Notes: generated by a model from the sequence alone, not told the origin. A DNA stretch of 64,000 nt from Petrotoga sp. 9PWA.NaAc.5.4 (GCF_002895485.1 NZ_AZRK01000002.1:62001-126000); one strand, 5' to 3'; positions 8,592 through 18,531 are shown, numbered from the stretch's first letter. Numbers and translations are program-made.

Positions 8592-9839
8592 TTGAAATAC
8601 GTTAAAAATTTAGTATGCATCAATTGTGGAGAAAAATATGAAGCTCTTCCCACACAATATCTTTGTCCTCTTTGTGGTGAAAAGGGGATATTAGATGTAG
8701 AGTATGATTATGAAAAGATAAAAAGAGACTGGAACAAAGAAATTTTGAAATCAAACAAAGATTTTTCAATTTGGAGATATACTCCGTTATTACCGGTAGA
8801 ATCAGATACCCCTAAACCCCTTTTGAGAATCGGATGGACTCCTTTATATACAGTTAAAACTCTTGCAAAAGATTTAGGGATTGAGACTTTATATATCAAA
8901 GATGATGGTTTAAATCCTACTGGTTCTTTAAAAGATCGTGCATCAGCTGTTGCAGTTGTTAAAGCACAGGAGGCAGGAAAGAAAGTTGTATCATGTGCAT
9001 CGACAGGGAATGCAGCGTCTTCGCTAGCTGGTAATATTGCTTCTATGGGAAATGACATGAGAGCGGTAATTTTTGTTCCTGAACGTGCTCCTATAGGTAA
9101 AGTTACTCAACTTTTAATTTTTGGTGCGGTTGTAATTTCTGTGAAGAGTACGTATGAAGAAACTTTTTATTTATCTGAAGAAGCTATAAAAAAGTGGGGA
9201 TGGTACAACAGGAATGCAGCCATAAATCCATATTTAGTTGAAGGTAAAAAGACTTCTTCAATAGAATTTGCTGAACAGTTGAATTGGGATATGCCGGATT
9301 GGTTGGTTTATTCAGTTGGGGATGGCTGTACTATAGCTGGGGCATGGAAAGGTTTGTATGATTTAAAACAAATAGGGTTTATAGATAAAATGCCAAAGTT
9401 ATTAGGAGTGCAGGCACAAGGATGCGCACCAATAACACAGGCGTTTAGAAGCGGAAATGATTTGATAGTTGTTCCGGAAAATACCATTGCAGATAGTATA
9501 GCAGTTGGAAAGCCACGAAATTATATAAAAGCAATTAAAGCTGTAAAAGAATCCAAGGGGGATATGATTAACGTTAGTGATGATGAAATATTAAATATGA
9601 TGAAAGTTTTGGGTAAAAGAGTGGGGATTTTCGGCGAGCCTGCAGGTGTTGCCGGGCTTGCCGGAATTAAAAAAGCAGTGGAATTAGGAATAATTAAGCA
9701 TTATGAAAGTATTGCGGCTGTTATTACTGGAAATGGTTTAAAGGATATAAAAAACGCTGAAAAAGCTGTGGGTAGACCTTTAATTGTAAATCCTGATTTT
9801 AAAGAGTTATCAGAATTACTTGAAAGTTATGATCTATGA
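8592..9839 (+). CDS. Threonine-synthase-like PLP enzyme
   Basis: 415 residues, TTG start behind AAGGAGGACC. The N-terminus is a zinc ribbon with CxxC pairs at Cys9/Cys12 and Cys25/Cys28. The fold-type-II PLP core follows, with Schiff-base lysine in NPTGSLKDRAS (Lys114) and GNAASSLAGN. This is the architecture of one class of threonine synthases (O-phosphohomoserine to threonine). It heads the long purine catabolism operon and no homoserine pathway genes are present, so it may act on another amino acid, for example diaminopropionate or a related product. A gene of threonine synthesis cannot be excluded. First gene of a run that continues with gaps of a few tens of bases at most to 28836. Confidence 0.75.
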   Translation: MKYVKNLVCINCGEKYEALPTQYLCPLCGEKGILDVEYDYEKIKRDWNKEILKSNKDFSIWRYTPLLPVESDTPKPLLRIGWTPLYTVKTLAKDLGIETLYIKDDGLNPTGSLKDRASAVAVVKAQEAGKKVVSCASTGNAASSLAGNIASMGNDMRAVIFVPERAPIGKVTQLLIFGAVVISVKSTYEETFYLSEEAIKKWGWYNRNAAINPYLVEGKKTSSIEFAEQLNWDMPDWLVYSVGDGCTIAGAWKGLYDLKQIGFIDKMPKLLGVQAQGCAPITQAFRSGNDLIVVPENTIADSIAVGKPRNYIKAIKAVKESKGDMINVSDDEILNMMKVLGKRVGIFGEPAGVAGLAGIKKAVELGIIKHYESIAAVITGNGLKDIKNAEKAVGRPLIVNPDFKELSELLESYDL

Positions 9840-9881
9840 TGTCAATATGGTAATTAAAAATGTAAGGAGGCTTAGCTTTAT

Positions 9882-11084
9882 ATGGACTACAAAAAAATTT
9901 TGTCAAAATCTGAAGAATATAAAAAAGATATGTCAAAGTTCCTAAGGGATATGATTGCAATTCCAAGTGAAAGTGGTCAAGAAAAAGAAGTTATCTTAAG
10001 AATAAAAGAAGAAATGGAGAAAGTCGGTTTCGACAGAATAGACATAGACCCGATGGGAAATATATTGGGGTATATTGGTACAGGGAAACATTTGATTGCG
10101 ATGGATGCACACGTCGATACTGTAGGTATTGGCGATATTAATTTGTGGAATTACGATCCATATAAGGGTTACGAAGATGATGAAATTATTGTTGGTAGAG
10201 GTGCGAGTGACCAAGAAGGTGGAATGGCATCGATGGTGTATGCAGCGAAAATTATTAAAGAACTTGATTTAAGTGATGATTATACTCTTTTAATTACAGG
10301 TACTGTTCAAGAAGAAGATTGTGATGGACTTTGTTGGCAATACATTATAGAAAAAGACCATATCAAACCTGAATTTGTAGTCATTACGGAACCTACCTCT
10401 TGTAATGTGTATAGAGGTCAAAGAGGTAGAATGGAAATAAAAGTGACGACACACGGTATTAGTTGTCACGGCTCTGCTCCAGAAAGAGGAGATAATGCTA
10501 TATATAAAATGGCAGATATCGTAAATGAATTGAAGGTACTACACACATGTTTAAAAGAAGACAATTTTTTGGGGAAAGGGAGCTTAACTGTTTCTGAGAT
10601 ATTTTCTTCATCGCCTTCTCGATGTGCTGTTGCAGATGGTTGTTCAATTTCGATTGATAGAAGACTTACTTGGGGAGAAACATGGGAACATGCGTTAGAA
10701 GAAATCAAAAATTTGCCTTCATCGAAAAAATACAGAGTAGATGTTGAATTGTACGGTTACGATAAGCCTTCTTATACGGGCCTGGTTTATCCGAGTCAAG
10801 CATACTTTCCATCTTGGGTTTTGGAAAAAAGTCATCCTGCATGTAAAACTTTAGTGGATGTTTATGAAGATCTATTTGACAAGGAACCATTTGTGGACAA
10901 ATGGACGTTTTCTACCAATGGAGTCTCGATTATGGGAAGATATGGTATACCTTGTGTTGGATTTGGGCCTGGACATGAAGATCAAGCTCATGCTCCAAAC
11001 GAAAAAACATGGAAAAGTGAATTGGTTAAAGCTGCTGCTATGTATGCTGCTATACCTAAAACTTATGTTCAAAAGTATGTCTGA
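9882..11084 (+). CDS. ygeY: YgeY-family M20 metallohydrolase
   Basis: 400 residues, ATG behind AAGGAGG. M20 zinc-hydrolase residues are clear: [10 protein letters not shown] (His77, Asp79), [12 protein letters not shown] (Asp110), TVQEEDCDG (Glu144/Glu145) and a late histidine in DQAHAPNE. The overall pattern fits the YgeY family, which clusters with selenium-dependent molybdenum hydroxylases and belongs to the anaerobic urate/purine gene set (ygeX, ygeY, ygeW, ssnA, hyuA). It probably hydrolyses an N-carbamoyl or ureido intermediate after ring opening. The hydantoinase gene begins about 20 bp downstream. No selenium genes (selD, yqeB, yqeC) are in the window. Confidence 0.88.
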   Translation: MDYKKILSKSEEYKKDMSKFLRDMIAIPSESGQEKEVILRIKEEMEKVGFDRIDIDPMGNILGYIGTGKHLIAMDAHVDTVGIGDINLWNYDPYKGYEDDEIIVGRGASDQEGGMASMVYAAKIIKELDLSDDYTLLITGTVQEEDCDGLCWQYIIEKDHIKPEFVVITEPTSCNVYRGQRGRMEIKVTTHGISCHGSAPERGDNAIYKMADIVNELKVLHTCLKEDNFLGKGSLTVSEIFSSSPSRCAVADGCSISIDRRLTWGETWEHALEEIKNLPSSKKYRVDVELYGYDKPSYTGLVYPSQAYFPSWVLEKSHPACKTLVDVYEDLFDKEPFVDKWTFSTNGVSIMGRYGIPCVGFGPGHEDQAHAPNEKTWKSELVKAAAMYAAIPKTYVQKYV

Positions 11085-11104
11085 AAATTAAGGGGATGAA
11101 TCTT

Positions 11105-12472
11105 TTGTTGATAAAAAACGGAATGGTCGTAACCTCTGAGAAAAGTGAAAAAAAAGATATTAGAATAAAAGATGAAAAAATTGTTGAGATTAATTATAAT
11201 TTAAAGCCGCTGGAGAATGAAGAAGTTATAGACGCGGAAGGTAAATTAGTTTTGCCTGGCGTTATAGATAGTCACACACATTTTAGTTTACATTCCAGAG
11301 GAACGGTAACTGTTGATGATTTTTATTGGGGTGGGCGATCTGCGGCTTTTGGAGGAGTTACTACACATATTGATTTTGCGGATATAGAAAATGGTTCTTT
11401 AATATACGGTTTGAACAAAAGATTCAAAGAAACATATGACGCTGTAATAGATTTTCATTTTCACATGGTAATTAACGACGAATTTGATCCTATTAAAGAT
11501 GATTATCAATTAAAAGAACTTCGAAATTATGGGATTTCGAGTTTGAAAGCTTTTACAACTTACAAAGATATATATATGTTATCTCAGGAAAAATGGGAAC
11601 CTTTGTTTAAAAAAGCAAGAGAAAATGATTTGATTGTAGCTGTTCATGCAGAAGATGATGAAATTATTCAAAGAAATATTTCGAAATATGCTTTTGAGAA
11701 TAAGCTTGATGTTTGTTATCACCCTGATATCAGATCTGATCAGGCAGAGGAAAAAGCTGTTAGAAATATGTGTAAGTTAGCAAAAAAAGTTGGAGGTTCT
11801 CTTTACATAGTACACCTTTCTTCTAAAAAAGGTTATGAAGTTATAAAAGAATTTAAAAATTTTGAGGCCAATGATACTTTTAATTTATATGTTGAAACTT
11901 GTCCTCATTATCTTTTATTAACAAGAGAGGTATTAGAAGGAGAAAGGGCAAGATTATTTCTTATGACTCCACCTTTGCGTGAAAAGGAAGATAATCAGGC
12001 TCTGTGGAATGGAATAAAAGATGGAGTTATAGATGTAATAGCTACAGATCATTGTGCTTATAGTAAGGAACAAAAATTTCAAGGCAAAAATTCTTTGGAT
12101 ATTTTTCCGGGTATTGCAGGTGTAGAAACGCTTTTACCTCTCGTGTATACGTATGGAGTTAAAAGAGGTATAGTAAATGTTAACAAATTGGTAGATCTTC
12201 TTTCAACTAATCCCGCAAAAATTTATAAACTTTTTCCACGAAAAGGAACTATATCAGAAGGTTCTGATGCAGATTTAGTCATTTTTGATCCTCATATTAA
12301 AGTTGTTCTGACAGATAAAATAACTCACTCAAAATGTGGATACACACCATTTAATGGGTTTGAAGTTGAAGGGATGCCAATAATGACAATATTAAGAGGT
12401 AAAGTTATCGTTAAAAACGGAGAGTTTAAAGGTGAAAAAGGCTTTGGAAAGTTCATCAAAACTAATTATTAA
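11105..12472 (+). CDS. hydA: Dihydropyrimidinase / hydantoinase-type amidohydrolase
   Basis: 455 residues. I place the start at TTG 11105 because AGGGG (11091-11095) abuts the ATG at 11096 with no spacing but stands 9 bp before this TTG; the ATG remains possible and adds three residues. Cyclic amidohydrolase signatures: SHTHF metal ligands, the carbamylated-lysine position in SSLKAFTTYK, VHAEDD, YIVHLSS and IATDHCAY. The family opens cyclic ureides such as dihydropyrimidines or hydantoins to N-carbamoyl amino acids. Within this operon it matches HyuA/HydA of anaerobic purine pathways, acting on a ring-opened purine intermediate, with YgeY and YgeW following in the route. Confidence 0.9.
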   Translation: MLIKNGMVVTSEKSEKKDIRIKDEKIVEINYNLKPLENEEVIDAEGKLVLPGVIDSHTHFSLHSRGTVTVDDFYWGGRSAAFGGVTTHIDFADIENGSLIYGLNKRFKETYDAVIDFHFHMVINDEFDPIKDDYQLKELRNYGISSLKAFTTYKDIYMLSQEKWEPLFKKARENDLIVAVHAEDDEIIQRNISKYAFENKLDVCYHPDIRSDQAEEKAVRNMCKLAKKVGGSLYIVHLSSKKGYEVIKEFKNFEANDTFNLYVETCPHYLLLTREVLEGERARLFLMTPPLREKEDNQALWNGIKDGVIDVIATDHCAYSKEQKFQGKNSLDIFPGIAGVETLLPLVYTYGVKRGIVNVNKLVDLLSTNPAKIYKLFPRKGTISEGSDADLVIFDPHIKVVLTDKITHSKCGYTPFNGFEVEGMPIMTILRGKVIVKNGEFKGEKGFGKFIKTNY

Positions 12473-12492
12473 ATTAATTTGGAGGTCAAAAT

Positions 12493-13503
12493 ATGAACAC
12501 ACTTTTTAGGGGAAAGGATTTTATAACCACACAAGAATGGACTAAAGAAGAATTAGAAACAGTTTTTGATTTATCAAAAGAACTTAAGCTGAGATTTGCT
12601 TTAGGAGAGCCAACAGATCATTTGTTGAGAGCAAAAACCGTTTTTATGATGTTTTTTGAACAATCTACAAGGACTCGAAATTCTATTGAGGCTGGTATAA
12701 CCCAACTTGGCGGTCACGCACATGATTTAACTCCAGACAAAATGCAATTATCTCATGGTGAGTCTGCCAAAGATACAGCCATTGTTTTAAGTAGATTTGG
12801 TCATGCGATTGCTATCAGAAACTGTTTTTTTGGAATTGGTAATAAATATTTAAGAGAAGTGGCAAAATATGCTGACGTACCTGTTCTTAATTTGCAAGAC
12901 GATATTTATCATCCTATGCAAGGGTTGGCAGATTTAATGACAATAAAAGAAAAATGTGGTAATGATTTAAAACATCTCAAGGTCACTATTTCATGGGCTT
13001 ATGCCACGTCTCATGCTAAACCTTTATCAGTACCACAGACTCAAGCGTTATTATTTACAAGGTATGGTATGGATGTTACAATAGCCCATCCAAAAGAATT
13101 TCCTTTAATGCCAGAAATTTTAAGACAAGCCGAAGAAAACGCAAAAATGTATGGTGGAAGTTTAAAAATAACCGACAATATGGATGAAGCTTTTGAAGGT
13201 GCACAAATTGTTATCCCAAAAAATTGGGGAGGATTTTTAGGAGTTGAAGATCCCGATTCAGAAGAAGGGAAAAGATTGATGAAAGAAAATCTTGAAAAAC
13301 ATAAAGATTGGATATGTGATGAAAGAAGGATGTCCTTAGCAGACAAGGATGTGTTGTATATGCATGCTATGCCTGCAGATAGGGGAAAAGAAGTGACAGA
13401 TGTGGTTATAGATGGTCCACATTCGATAATTTATGATGAAGCTGAAAATCGATTACATACAGCGAAAGCAATAATGGCTTTAACTATGGGCGGCAGACCG
13501 TAA
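12493..13503 (+). CDS. ygeW: YgeW-type knotted carbamoyltransferase
   Basis: 336 residues, ATG behind GGAGGTC. The aspartate/ornithine carbamoyltransferase fold is shown by the carbamoyl-phosphate motif EQSTRTRNS (STRTR at 58-62) and HPMQGLADL in the middle. The binding regions after them (SWAYATSHAKPLS, AHPKEFPLMPE) differ from those of OTC and ATC and suit YgeW, whose substrate is still debated. In purine clusters it is thought to phosphorolyse a carbamoyl product to carbamoyl phosphate, which a carbamate kinase turns into ATP. No carbamate kinase gene is in the window. It is followed by the first molybdenum hydroxylase. Confidence 0.9.
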   Translation: MNTLFRGKDFITTQEWTKEELETVFDLSKELKLRFALGEPTDHLLRAKTVFMMFFEQSTRTRNSIEAGITQLGGHAHDLTPDKMQLSHGESAKDTAIVLSRFGHAIAIRNCFFGIGNKYLREVAKYADVPVLNLQDDIYHPMQGLADLMTIKEKCGNDLKHLKVTISWAYATSHAKPLSVPQTQALLFTRYGMDVTIAHPKEFPLMPEILRQAEENAKMYGGSLKITDNMDEAFEGAQIVIPKNWGGFLGVEDPDSEEGKRLMKENLEKHKDWICDERRMSLADKDVLYMHAMPADRGKEVTDVVIDGPHSIIYDEAENRLHTAKAIMALTMGGRP

Positions 13504-13518
13504 AGGAGGTGTGTAAAA

Positions 13519-15807
13519 ATTTTTGAGAATGTTAATAAACCACGACCACGAATCGATGCATATGAAAAAGTTACTGGAAAAGCAAAATTTGCGGACGATT
13601 TAGACTTTCCAAATATGTTGTATGCGAAAGTTTTAAGAAGTAAGTACCCTTCAGCTAAGATAGTTAAGATAAATCTTGAAGAGGCTGAAAAAGTAGCTGG
13701 AGTAAAAGCTATTATTACATCAAAAGATATTCCAAACAATGAGTTTGGAGTAATCGTTCCTGATCAACAGGTTTTAGCAAAAGAAAGAACTTATTATATA
13801 GGTGACGGGATAGCAGTTGTAGCAGCGGAATCATGGGAAGCTGCGCAAAAAGCAATAGAAAAGATTTACGTTGAATACGAAGAAATTTCAGGGATTTTTG
13901 ATCCTATAGAAGCAAGAGAATCATCTCCAATACATCCTGAAAAGAATAATAACGAAGTTATACATCATAAATTGAGAAAAGGTGATATAGAAGAAGGGTT
14001 TAAAAATTCTGATGTAGTAATAGAAAGAGAATATCAAACCCAATTTGTTGAGCATTCTTATTTGGAGCCAGAAGTAGTTATAGCCGTACCTTATGAAAAT
14101 AATACTATGGTTACTATATATGGTTCTATCCAAAATCCATTTGCCTGTAGAAATGCTGTCGCGAGTGTGTTAAAGGTTGGTTTAAACCAAGTTAGAATAA
14201 TTCAAAATCATATTGGTGGTTCTTTTGGTGGAAAAGATGAAATTATATCTTCCATGGCCTGTAGAGCTGCCGTTTTAGCTTTGAAGACAAATCGCCCCGT
14301 GAAATTAAAAAATTCAAGGGAAGAGTCTATTATAGAAAGTTATAAAAGACATCCCTATAGAATGAAGTACAAAGTTGGTGCAACAAAAGATGGAAAATTA
14401 ATGGCTATGGAAATAGAAGCGATCGCAGATAGTGGCGCTTATGCGTGTCAAACACCTTTTGTTACATGGAGATCTGTTGTGCAAGCTACTGGGCCGTACG
14501 AAGTTCCAAATGTTAAAACTGATACCTATGGGTTTTACACAAACAACGTCTATACAGGAGCTATGAGAGGATACGGTTCACCTCAAGTAATATTTGCTCA
14601 AGAATCTCTAATGGATGAACTTGCGGAAATTTTGGGTATGAGCCCTATAGAATTAAGATTAAAAAATATCTTTCACAACAATTCTGTTACAGCAAGCGGT
14701 CAGGTTCTTGACAATCATTATGTAAGCCTCGAAGAAGTTATAGAAAAAGCGGTAAAAGAGATAAATTTTTTAGAGAAATATAAGGAATATTCCAAACCTC
14801 AAAAGGGAGATAAAAGAAGAGGTATAGGAATGGCTATAAGCTATAGGGGATGCAGTTTAGGTGCTGAAGCAGTGGATGCAGCTGGTATAGTATTGAACAT
14901 CCAAAAAGATGGAACTGTTGTTTTGTATAGTGGTTTAGCGGAAAATGGACAGGGTTTGAAAACCGTATTTTCTCAAATTGTTGCCGAAGAGTTAGGAATA
15001 GATATAAATAGAATAAATTTTATGGTTGTAGATACTTTGATTTCTCCAGACAGTGGTTCAACGGTAGCTTCCAGATCGACATTGGTAGGAGGCAATGCAT
15101 GTTCTGAAGCAGCAAAGAATCTCAAAAAACGTTTGTCAGATTTTTTGATAAGAAAGTATAATCTTCCCTATTCAGAAATGAAATTTAAAAACGATAAAGT
15201 TTATTCTCCCAACAACGAAGAATTTAAATCTTTTCAAAAAGTTGTTTTAGAAGCAGTTAATGATGGTGTGCCTTTGTATTCTTATGGATGGTATAAGTCT
15301 CCAGAGATTACTTGGGATGAAGAAACAGGTCAAGGAAAACCTTATTTTACCTATGTGTACGGATGTCAAATTGCAGAAGTGGAAGTTGATATAAATACAG
15401 GAGAAATAAAAGTTCTTAGAATGGTAGCAGCACATGATGTTGGAAGGGCAATAAATCCAGCTACAGTTTTAGGTCAAATTTATGGTGGGGTAGTAATGGG
15501 AATTGGATACGGTATTATGGAAGAAGTGATTACTGAAGATGGTTATATTGAGAGTACTAATTTTGATGAGTATTTGATACCAACTTCTAAAGATATGCCA
15601 GAAATTATTCCTATAATCGTGGAAAATCCTGATCCTAATGGACCTTATGGGGCAAAGTCTGTAGGAGAACCAACCTTAGAACTTGGAGCCGCTGCTATTG
15701 CAAATGCTGTTGCTCAAGCAACCGGCAAAAGGATTCGGTCGTTACCTTTAAATTTGGAAAAGGTCTTAATAGGGCATTCTTTGAAAAAAGGAAGGAAGAA
15801 AAAATGA
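13519..15807 (+). CDS. xdhA: Molybdenum hydroxylase (xanthine dehydrogenase type), Mo-cofactor subunit; probable ATT start
   Basis: 762 residues from the proposed start. The conserved N-terminus PRPRIDAYEKVTGKAKFADD lies upstream of the first in-frame ATG (13615). In that frame the only plausible initiator is ATT at 13519, 8 bp after GGAGGT. Domains: N-terminal ald_xan_dh_C domain, then two MoCo-binding halves including GSFGGKDE, AMRGYGSPQ, YSGLAENGQG and GPYGAKSVGEPTLELGAAA (the carboxy-terminal motif with the catalytic glutamate). The enzyme hydroxylates N-heterocycles, here likely hypoxanthine/xanthine or 8-oxidation of purines. The FAD-subunit gene overlaps its end by 4 bp and the 2Fe-2S gene follows. 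A frameshift near the start is the alternative to ATT. Confidence 0.88.
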   Translation: MFENVNKPRPRIDAYEKVTGKAKFADDLDFPNMLYAKVLRSKYPSAKIVKINLEEAEKVAGVKAIITSKDIPNNEFGVIVPDQQVLAKERTYYIGDGIAVVAAESWEAAQKAIEKIYVEYEEISGIFDPIEARESSPIHPEKNNNEVIHHKLRKGDIEEGFKNSDVVIEREYQTQFVEHSYLEPEVVIAVPYENNTMVTIYGSIQNPFACRNAVASVLKVGLNQVRIIQNHIGGSFGGKDEIISSMACRAAVLALKTNRPVKLKNSREESIIESYKRHPYRMKYKVGATKDGKLMAMEIEAIADSGAYACQTPFVTWRSVVQATGPYEVPNVKTDTYGFYTNNVYTGAMRGYGSPQVIFAQESLMDELAEILGMSPIELRLKNIFHNNSVTASGQVLDNHYVSLEEVIEKAVKEINFLEKYKEYSKPQKGDKRRGIGMAISYRGCSLGAEAVDAAGIVLNIQKDGTVVLYSGLAENGQGLKTVFSQIVAEELGIDINRINFMVVDTLISPDSGSTVASRSTLVGGNACSEAAKNLKKRLSDFLIRKYNLPYSEMKFKNDKVYSPNNEEFKSFQKVVLEAVNDGVPLYSYGWYKSPEITWDEETGQGKPYFTYVYGCQIAEVEVDINTGEIKVLRMVAAHDVGRAINPATVLGQIYGGVVMGIGYGIMEEVITEDGYIESTNFDEYLIPTSKDMPEIIPIIVENPDPNGPYGAKSVGEPTLELGAAAIANAVAQATGKRIRSLPLNLEKVLIGHSLKKGRKKK

Positions 15808-16670
15808 TTGAATTTGAATTTTTATCTGCAAAGAATATAGAAGAAGCTATAAATTATATGCATAATTATAAGCTTTCAAAACTTTTAGCGGGTGGAACAG
15901 ATTTATTGGTAGATATTCACAAGGAAAGTCCAAGATTAGGGGAATTTTCATATGTTATCGATATATCAAATATCGAAGAACTTCGTTTTATAAAAGAGTA
16001 TGAAGATATTGTAGAAATAGGTCCTTTAACTACTCATACAATGTTAATTGAATCTCCTATAATAAACAAATACTTTCCATTACTTGCAATCGCTGCTAAA
16101 ACCATCGGTTCTCCTCAAATTAGAAATAGAGGCACAATAGGGGGCAACATATCCAATGCTTCTCCTGCAGCAGACCTTGTTCCACCTTTGATGGTTCTCA
16201 ATGCTGAGTTGGAATTGAAATCAATGGATGATAAGAGATTTGTTCCTATAGAAGAATTTATTGTTGGTCCTTACAAAACAAGTAAAAAAGATGATGAATT
16301 GATAACTTCTATAAGAATACCAAAGCTCGATGAAAGTTATAAAGGCAATTTTCAAAAGATTGGAAGAAGACAAGCATTGAATATAGCAAGGTTAAATTTA
16401 GCTCTAATAGCAAAAATTGACGAAGCAAACAAAAAAATAGAAGATATAAGAATAGTGCCTGGATCAGCCACTCCATATCCATTAAGATTTAAAAATTTAG
16501 AAAGAGAAATTGAAGGTAAAACATGGAATCAATTAGACTTAGATTATTTATCTCAAAAGATAGGAGAAGAGATGATTTCAATTACAGGAGAAAGATGGTC
16601 AACACCTTACAAAAAGCCTGCTTTAGGTGGAATATTAAAAAAAGCAATGAATGAATTGTTGAATTTTTAA
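15804..16670 (+). CDS. xdhB: Molybdenum hydroxylase, FAD-binding subunit (first enzyme)
   Basis: 288 residues, the standard size for a separate FAD subunit of the xanthine dehydrogenase/CO dehydrogenase family. FAD-binding motifs: LLAGGTDLLVDI near residues 31-42 and the isoalloxazine region GSPQIRNRGTIGGNISNASP (about 101-120). The C-terminal CODH_FAD domain ends in LGGILKKAMNELL. It carries electrons from the 2Fe-2S clusters to an external acceptor. The ATG overlaps the end of the Mo subunit (ATGA), a sign of translational coupling. Confidence 0.93.
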   Translation: MIEFEFLSAKNIEEAINYMHNYKLSKLLAGGTDLLVDIHKESPRLGEFSYVIDISNIEELRFIKEYEDIVEIGPLTTHTMLIESPIINKYFPLLAIAAKTIGSPQIRNRGTIGGNISNASPAADLVPPLMVLNAELELKSMDDKRFVPIEEFIVGPYKTSKKDDELITSIRIPKLDESYKGNFQKIGRRQALNIARLNLALIAKIDEANKKIEDIRIVPGSATPYPLRFKNLEREIEGKTWNQLDLDYLSQKIGEEMISITGERWSTPYKKPALGGILKKAMNELLNF

Positions 16671-16683
16671 GGAGGACCTTTCT

Positions 16684-17157
16684 ATGAAAAATATAGTTGT
16701 CACATTATTTGTTAACGGTAAAAAAGAAGTTTTAGAAGTTACTTCAAAAGAAAGGCTTTTAGATACATTAAGAGATCAATTGAATTTGAAAAGTGTGAAA
16801 GAAGGTTGTGATGTAGGAGAATGTGGAGCTTGTACAGTTATTTTGAACGGACAAGCAGTGAATTCTTGTTTGGTTTTAACGGCTCAAATTGATGGGTATG
16901 AGGTTTATACTACTGAAAGTTTGGAAAATAAAGGTAATTTACATCCCCTTCAGCAAGCTTTTATAGACTACCATGCGATACAATGCGGTTTTTGTACCAC
17001 AGGAATGTTAATGTCAGCTAAAGCTCTCTTAGACAAAAATTCTAATCCCTCTCGAGAGGATATAAAAACAGCTATAGAAGGAAATCTTTGTAGATGTACA
17101 GGATACGAGCAAATAATTCAAGCGATAGAGAGTGTATCGAAGAAAGTGAAAGGGTGA
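16684..17157 (+). CDS. xdhC: Molybdenum hydroxylase, 2Fe-2S subunit (first enzyme)
   Basis: 157 residues, ATG behind AAGGAGGACC. It has a plant-type ferredoxin domain with the cysteines of EGCDVGECGACT plus a later NSC. The alpha-helical second domain binds the proximal cluster through QCGFCTTGM and LCRCTGYEQI. Together with the two preceding genes this completes the L-M-S set of a molybdenum hydroxylase. The gene order Mo subunit, FAD, FeS differs from that of the second set further on. Confidence 0.94.
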   Translation: MKNIVVTLFVNGKKEVLEVTSKERLLDTLRDQLNLKSVKEGCDVGECGACTVILNGQAVNSCLVLTAQIDGYEVYTTESLENKGNLHPLQQAFIDYHAIQCGFCTTGMLMSAKALLDKNSNPSREDIKTAIEGNLCRCTGYEQIIQAIESVSKKVKG

Positions 17158-17163
17158 TTCAAG

Positions 17164-18531
17164 TTGTCAAATATTTTGATAAAAAATATAGATACTATTG
17201 TTACTATGGATAAAAACAGTAGTATATTAAAAGGGTACAGCATTTTAATTGTAGATGATAAGATAGAAAAAATAGATGAAAATATAGATGTAAGTAATAA
17301 GAATATAGATGAGATTATAGATGGAAGTAGTTACATATGTTATCCTGGTTTAATAAATACTCATCATCATTTTTATCAAACGTTAACAAGAAATATTCCG
17401 CAAGTGCAAAATGTAGAACTATTCGATTGGTTAAAATTTTTATATCCTATATGGTCAAAATTAACTCCCGAAGCTGTGTATTACAGCACTTTAGTAGCGA
17501 CGGGAGAACTATTGAAAACTGGATGTACTACCACCGTTGACCATTATTACGTCTTTCCAAAGAATCAGCCTCCAAATTTGCTTGATAATGAATTTTATGC
17601 TGCTAAAGAAATAGGAATAAGATTACATGGTTGTCGAGGTAGTATGTCTTTAAGCGAAAAAGATGGCGGATTGCCACCAGACTCAGTTGTTCAAAGTGAA
17701 AAAGAAATACTTGCTGATTCTCAAAGAGTTATAGAAAAGTTTCATGATTCTTCTCCTTTTTCAATGAGTCGAGTAATTTTAGCTCCCTGTTCTCCATTTT
17801 CTGTTACTTCAGAACTTTTAAAAGAATCAATAAAATTAGCAAGACAATGCAATGTCTGTAGCCATACTCATCTTGCCGAAACTAAAGATGAAGAAGAATT
17901 TTGCCTTGAAAAATTTGGGATGAGACCGCTCGAATATATGGAAAGTTTAGAATGGATAGGAAACGATGTTTGGTATGCACATGGTGTTCATTTTACTCAT
18001 GAAGAAATAGAAAGATTGGCAAGAACCAAGACAGGGATTGCACATTGTCCTGTATCAAATCAGAAGTTAGCTTCGGGTGGTGCCAACGTTCCATATATGC
18101 TTGAAAAGGGTGTAAAGGTCAGCCTTGCAGTTGACGGAAGTGCGAGTAACGATTCGTCTAATATGATATTGGAAATGAAAGCTGCGTTTTTAATGAGTCG
18201 CTTGATATATGGAATAAAAGCTATGACAGCTAAGGATGTTTTTTCTATAGCAACTCGAGGTGGAAGTGAAGTTCTGAACCAACCAGAAGTAGGGAGCTTA
18301 GAAGAAGGGAAAGCAGCCGATATGTTTTTAATAGATTTTGAGAAATTAGGCTACGCAGGTGGATTATATGATCCTGTTTCTTTAATTATAAACACAGGGG
18401 ATACACAGATTGTTGATATGACAATAGTTAATGGAGAGATTGTTGTAAGAGAAGGACAGTTAGTTAAAGTTGATGAAAAAAAGATAATAGAAAATGCCAA
18501 TAGAATTTCTAAAGCTATGTTCGAATTGTAG
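17164..18531 (+). CDS. Amidohydrolase, probable 8-oxoguanine deaminase
   Basis: 455 residues, TTG start behind AGGGTGAT. Cytosine-deaminase/TRZ-ATZ-type amidohydrolase: NTHHHFYQTLTRN (metal ligands and a helix typical of the 8-oxoguanine/guanine branch), HTHLAET, HGVHFTHEE and VDGSASNDSSN, in which the aspartate is the catalytic metal ligand. The DGSASND signature and LAPCSPFSVT are those I associate with 8-oxoguanine deaminase, which turns 8-oxoguanine into urate plus ammonia. That fits a urate-directed purine operon. Guanine deaminase is the main alternative. Confidence 0.8.
   Translation: MSNILIKNIDTIVTMDKNSSILKGYSILIVDDKIEKIDENIDVSNKNIDEIIDGSSYICYPGLINTHHHFYQTLTRNIPQVQNVELFDWLKFLYPIWSKLTPEAVYYSTLVATGELLKTGCTTTVDHYYVFPKNQPPNLLDNEFYAAKEIGIRLHGCRGSMSLSEKDGGLPPDSVVQSEKEILADSQRVIEKFHDSSPFSMSRVILAPCSPFSVTSELLKESIKLARQCNVCSHTHLAETKDEEEFCLEKFGMRPLEYMESLEWIGNDVWYAHGVHFTHEEIERLARTKTGIAHCPVSNQKLASGGANVPYMLEKGVKVSLAVDGSASNDSSNMILEMKAAFLMSRLIYGIKAMTAKDVFSIATRGGSEVLNQPEVGSLEEGKAADMFLIDFEKLGYAGGLYDPVSLIINTGDTQIVDMTIVNGEIVVREGQLVKVDEKKIIENANRISKAMFEL

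Noticed and set aside
12493-13503. Ordinary ornithine or aspartate carbamoyltransferase.
   Set aside because: The substrate loops differ and the gene is inside a purine operon; no arginine or pyrimidine synthesis genes are near.
13523-13605. TTG at 13523 as the start of the first Mo subunit.
   Set aside because: Its frame closes with TAG after about 26 codons and does not encode the conserved N-terminus.
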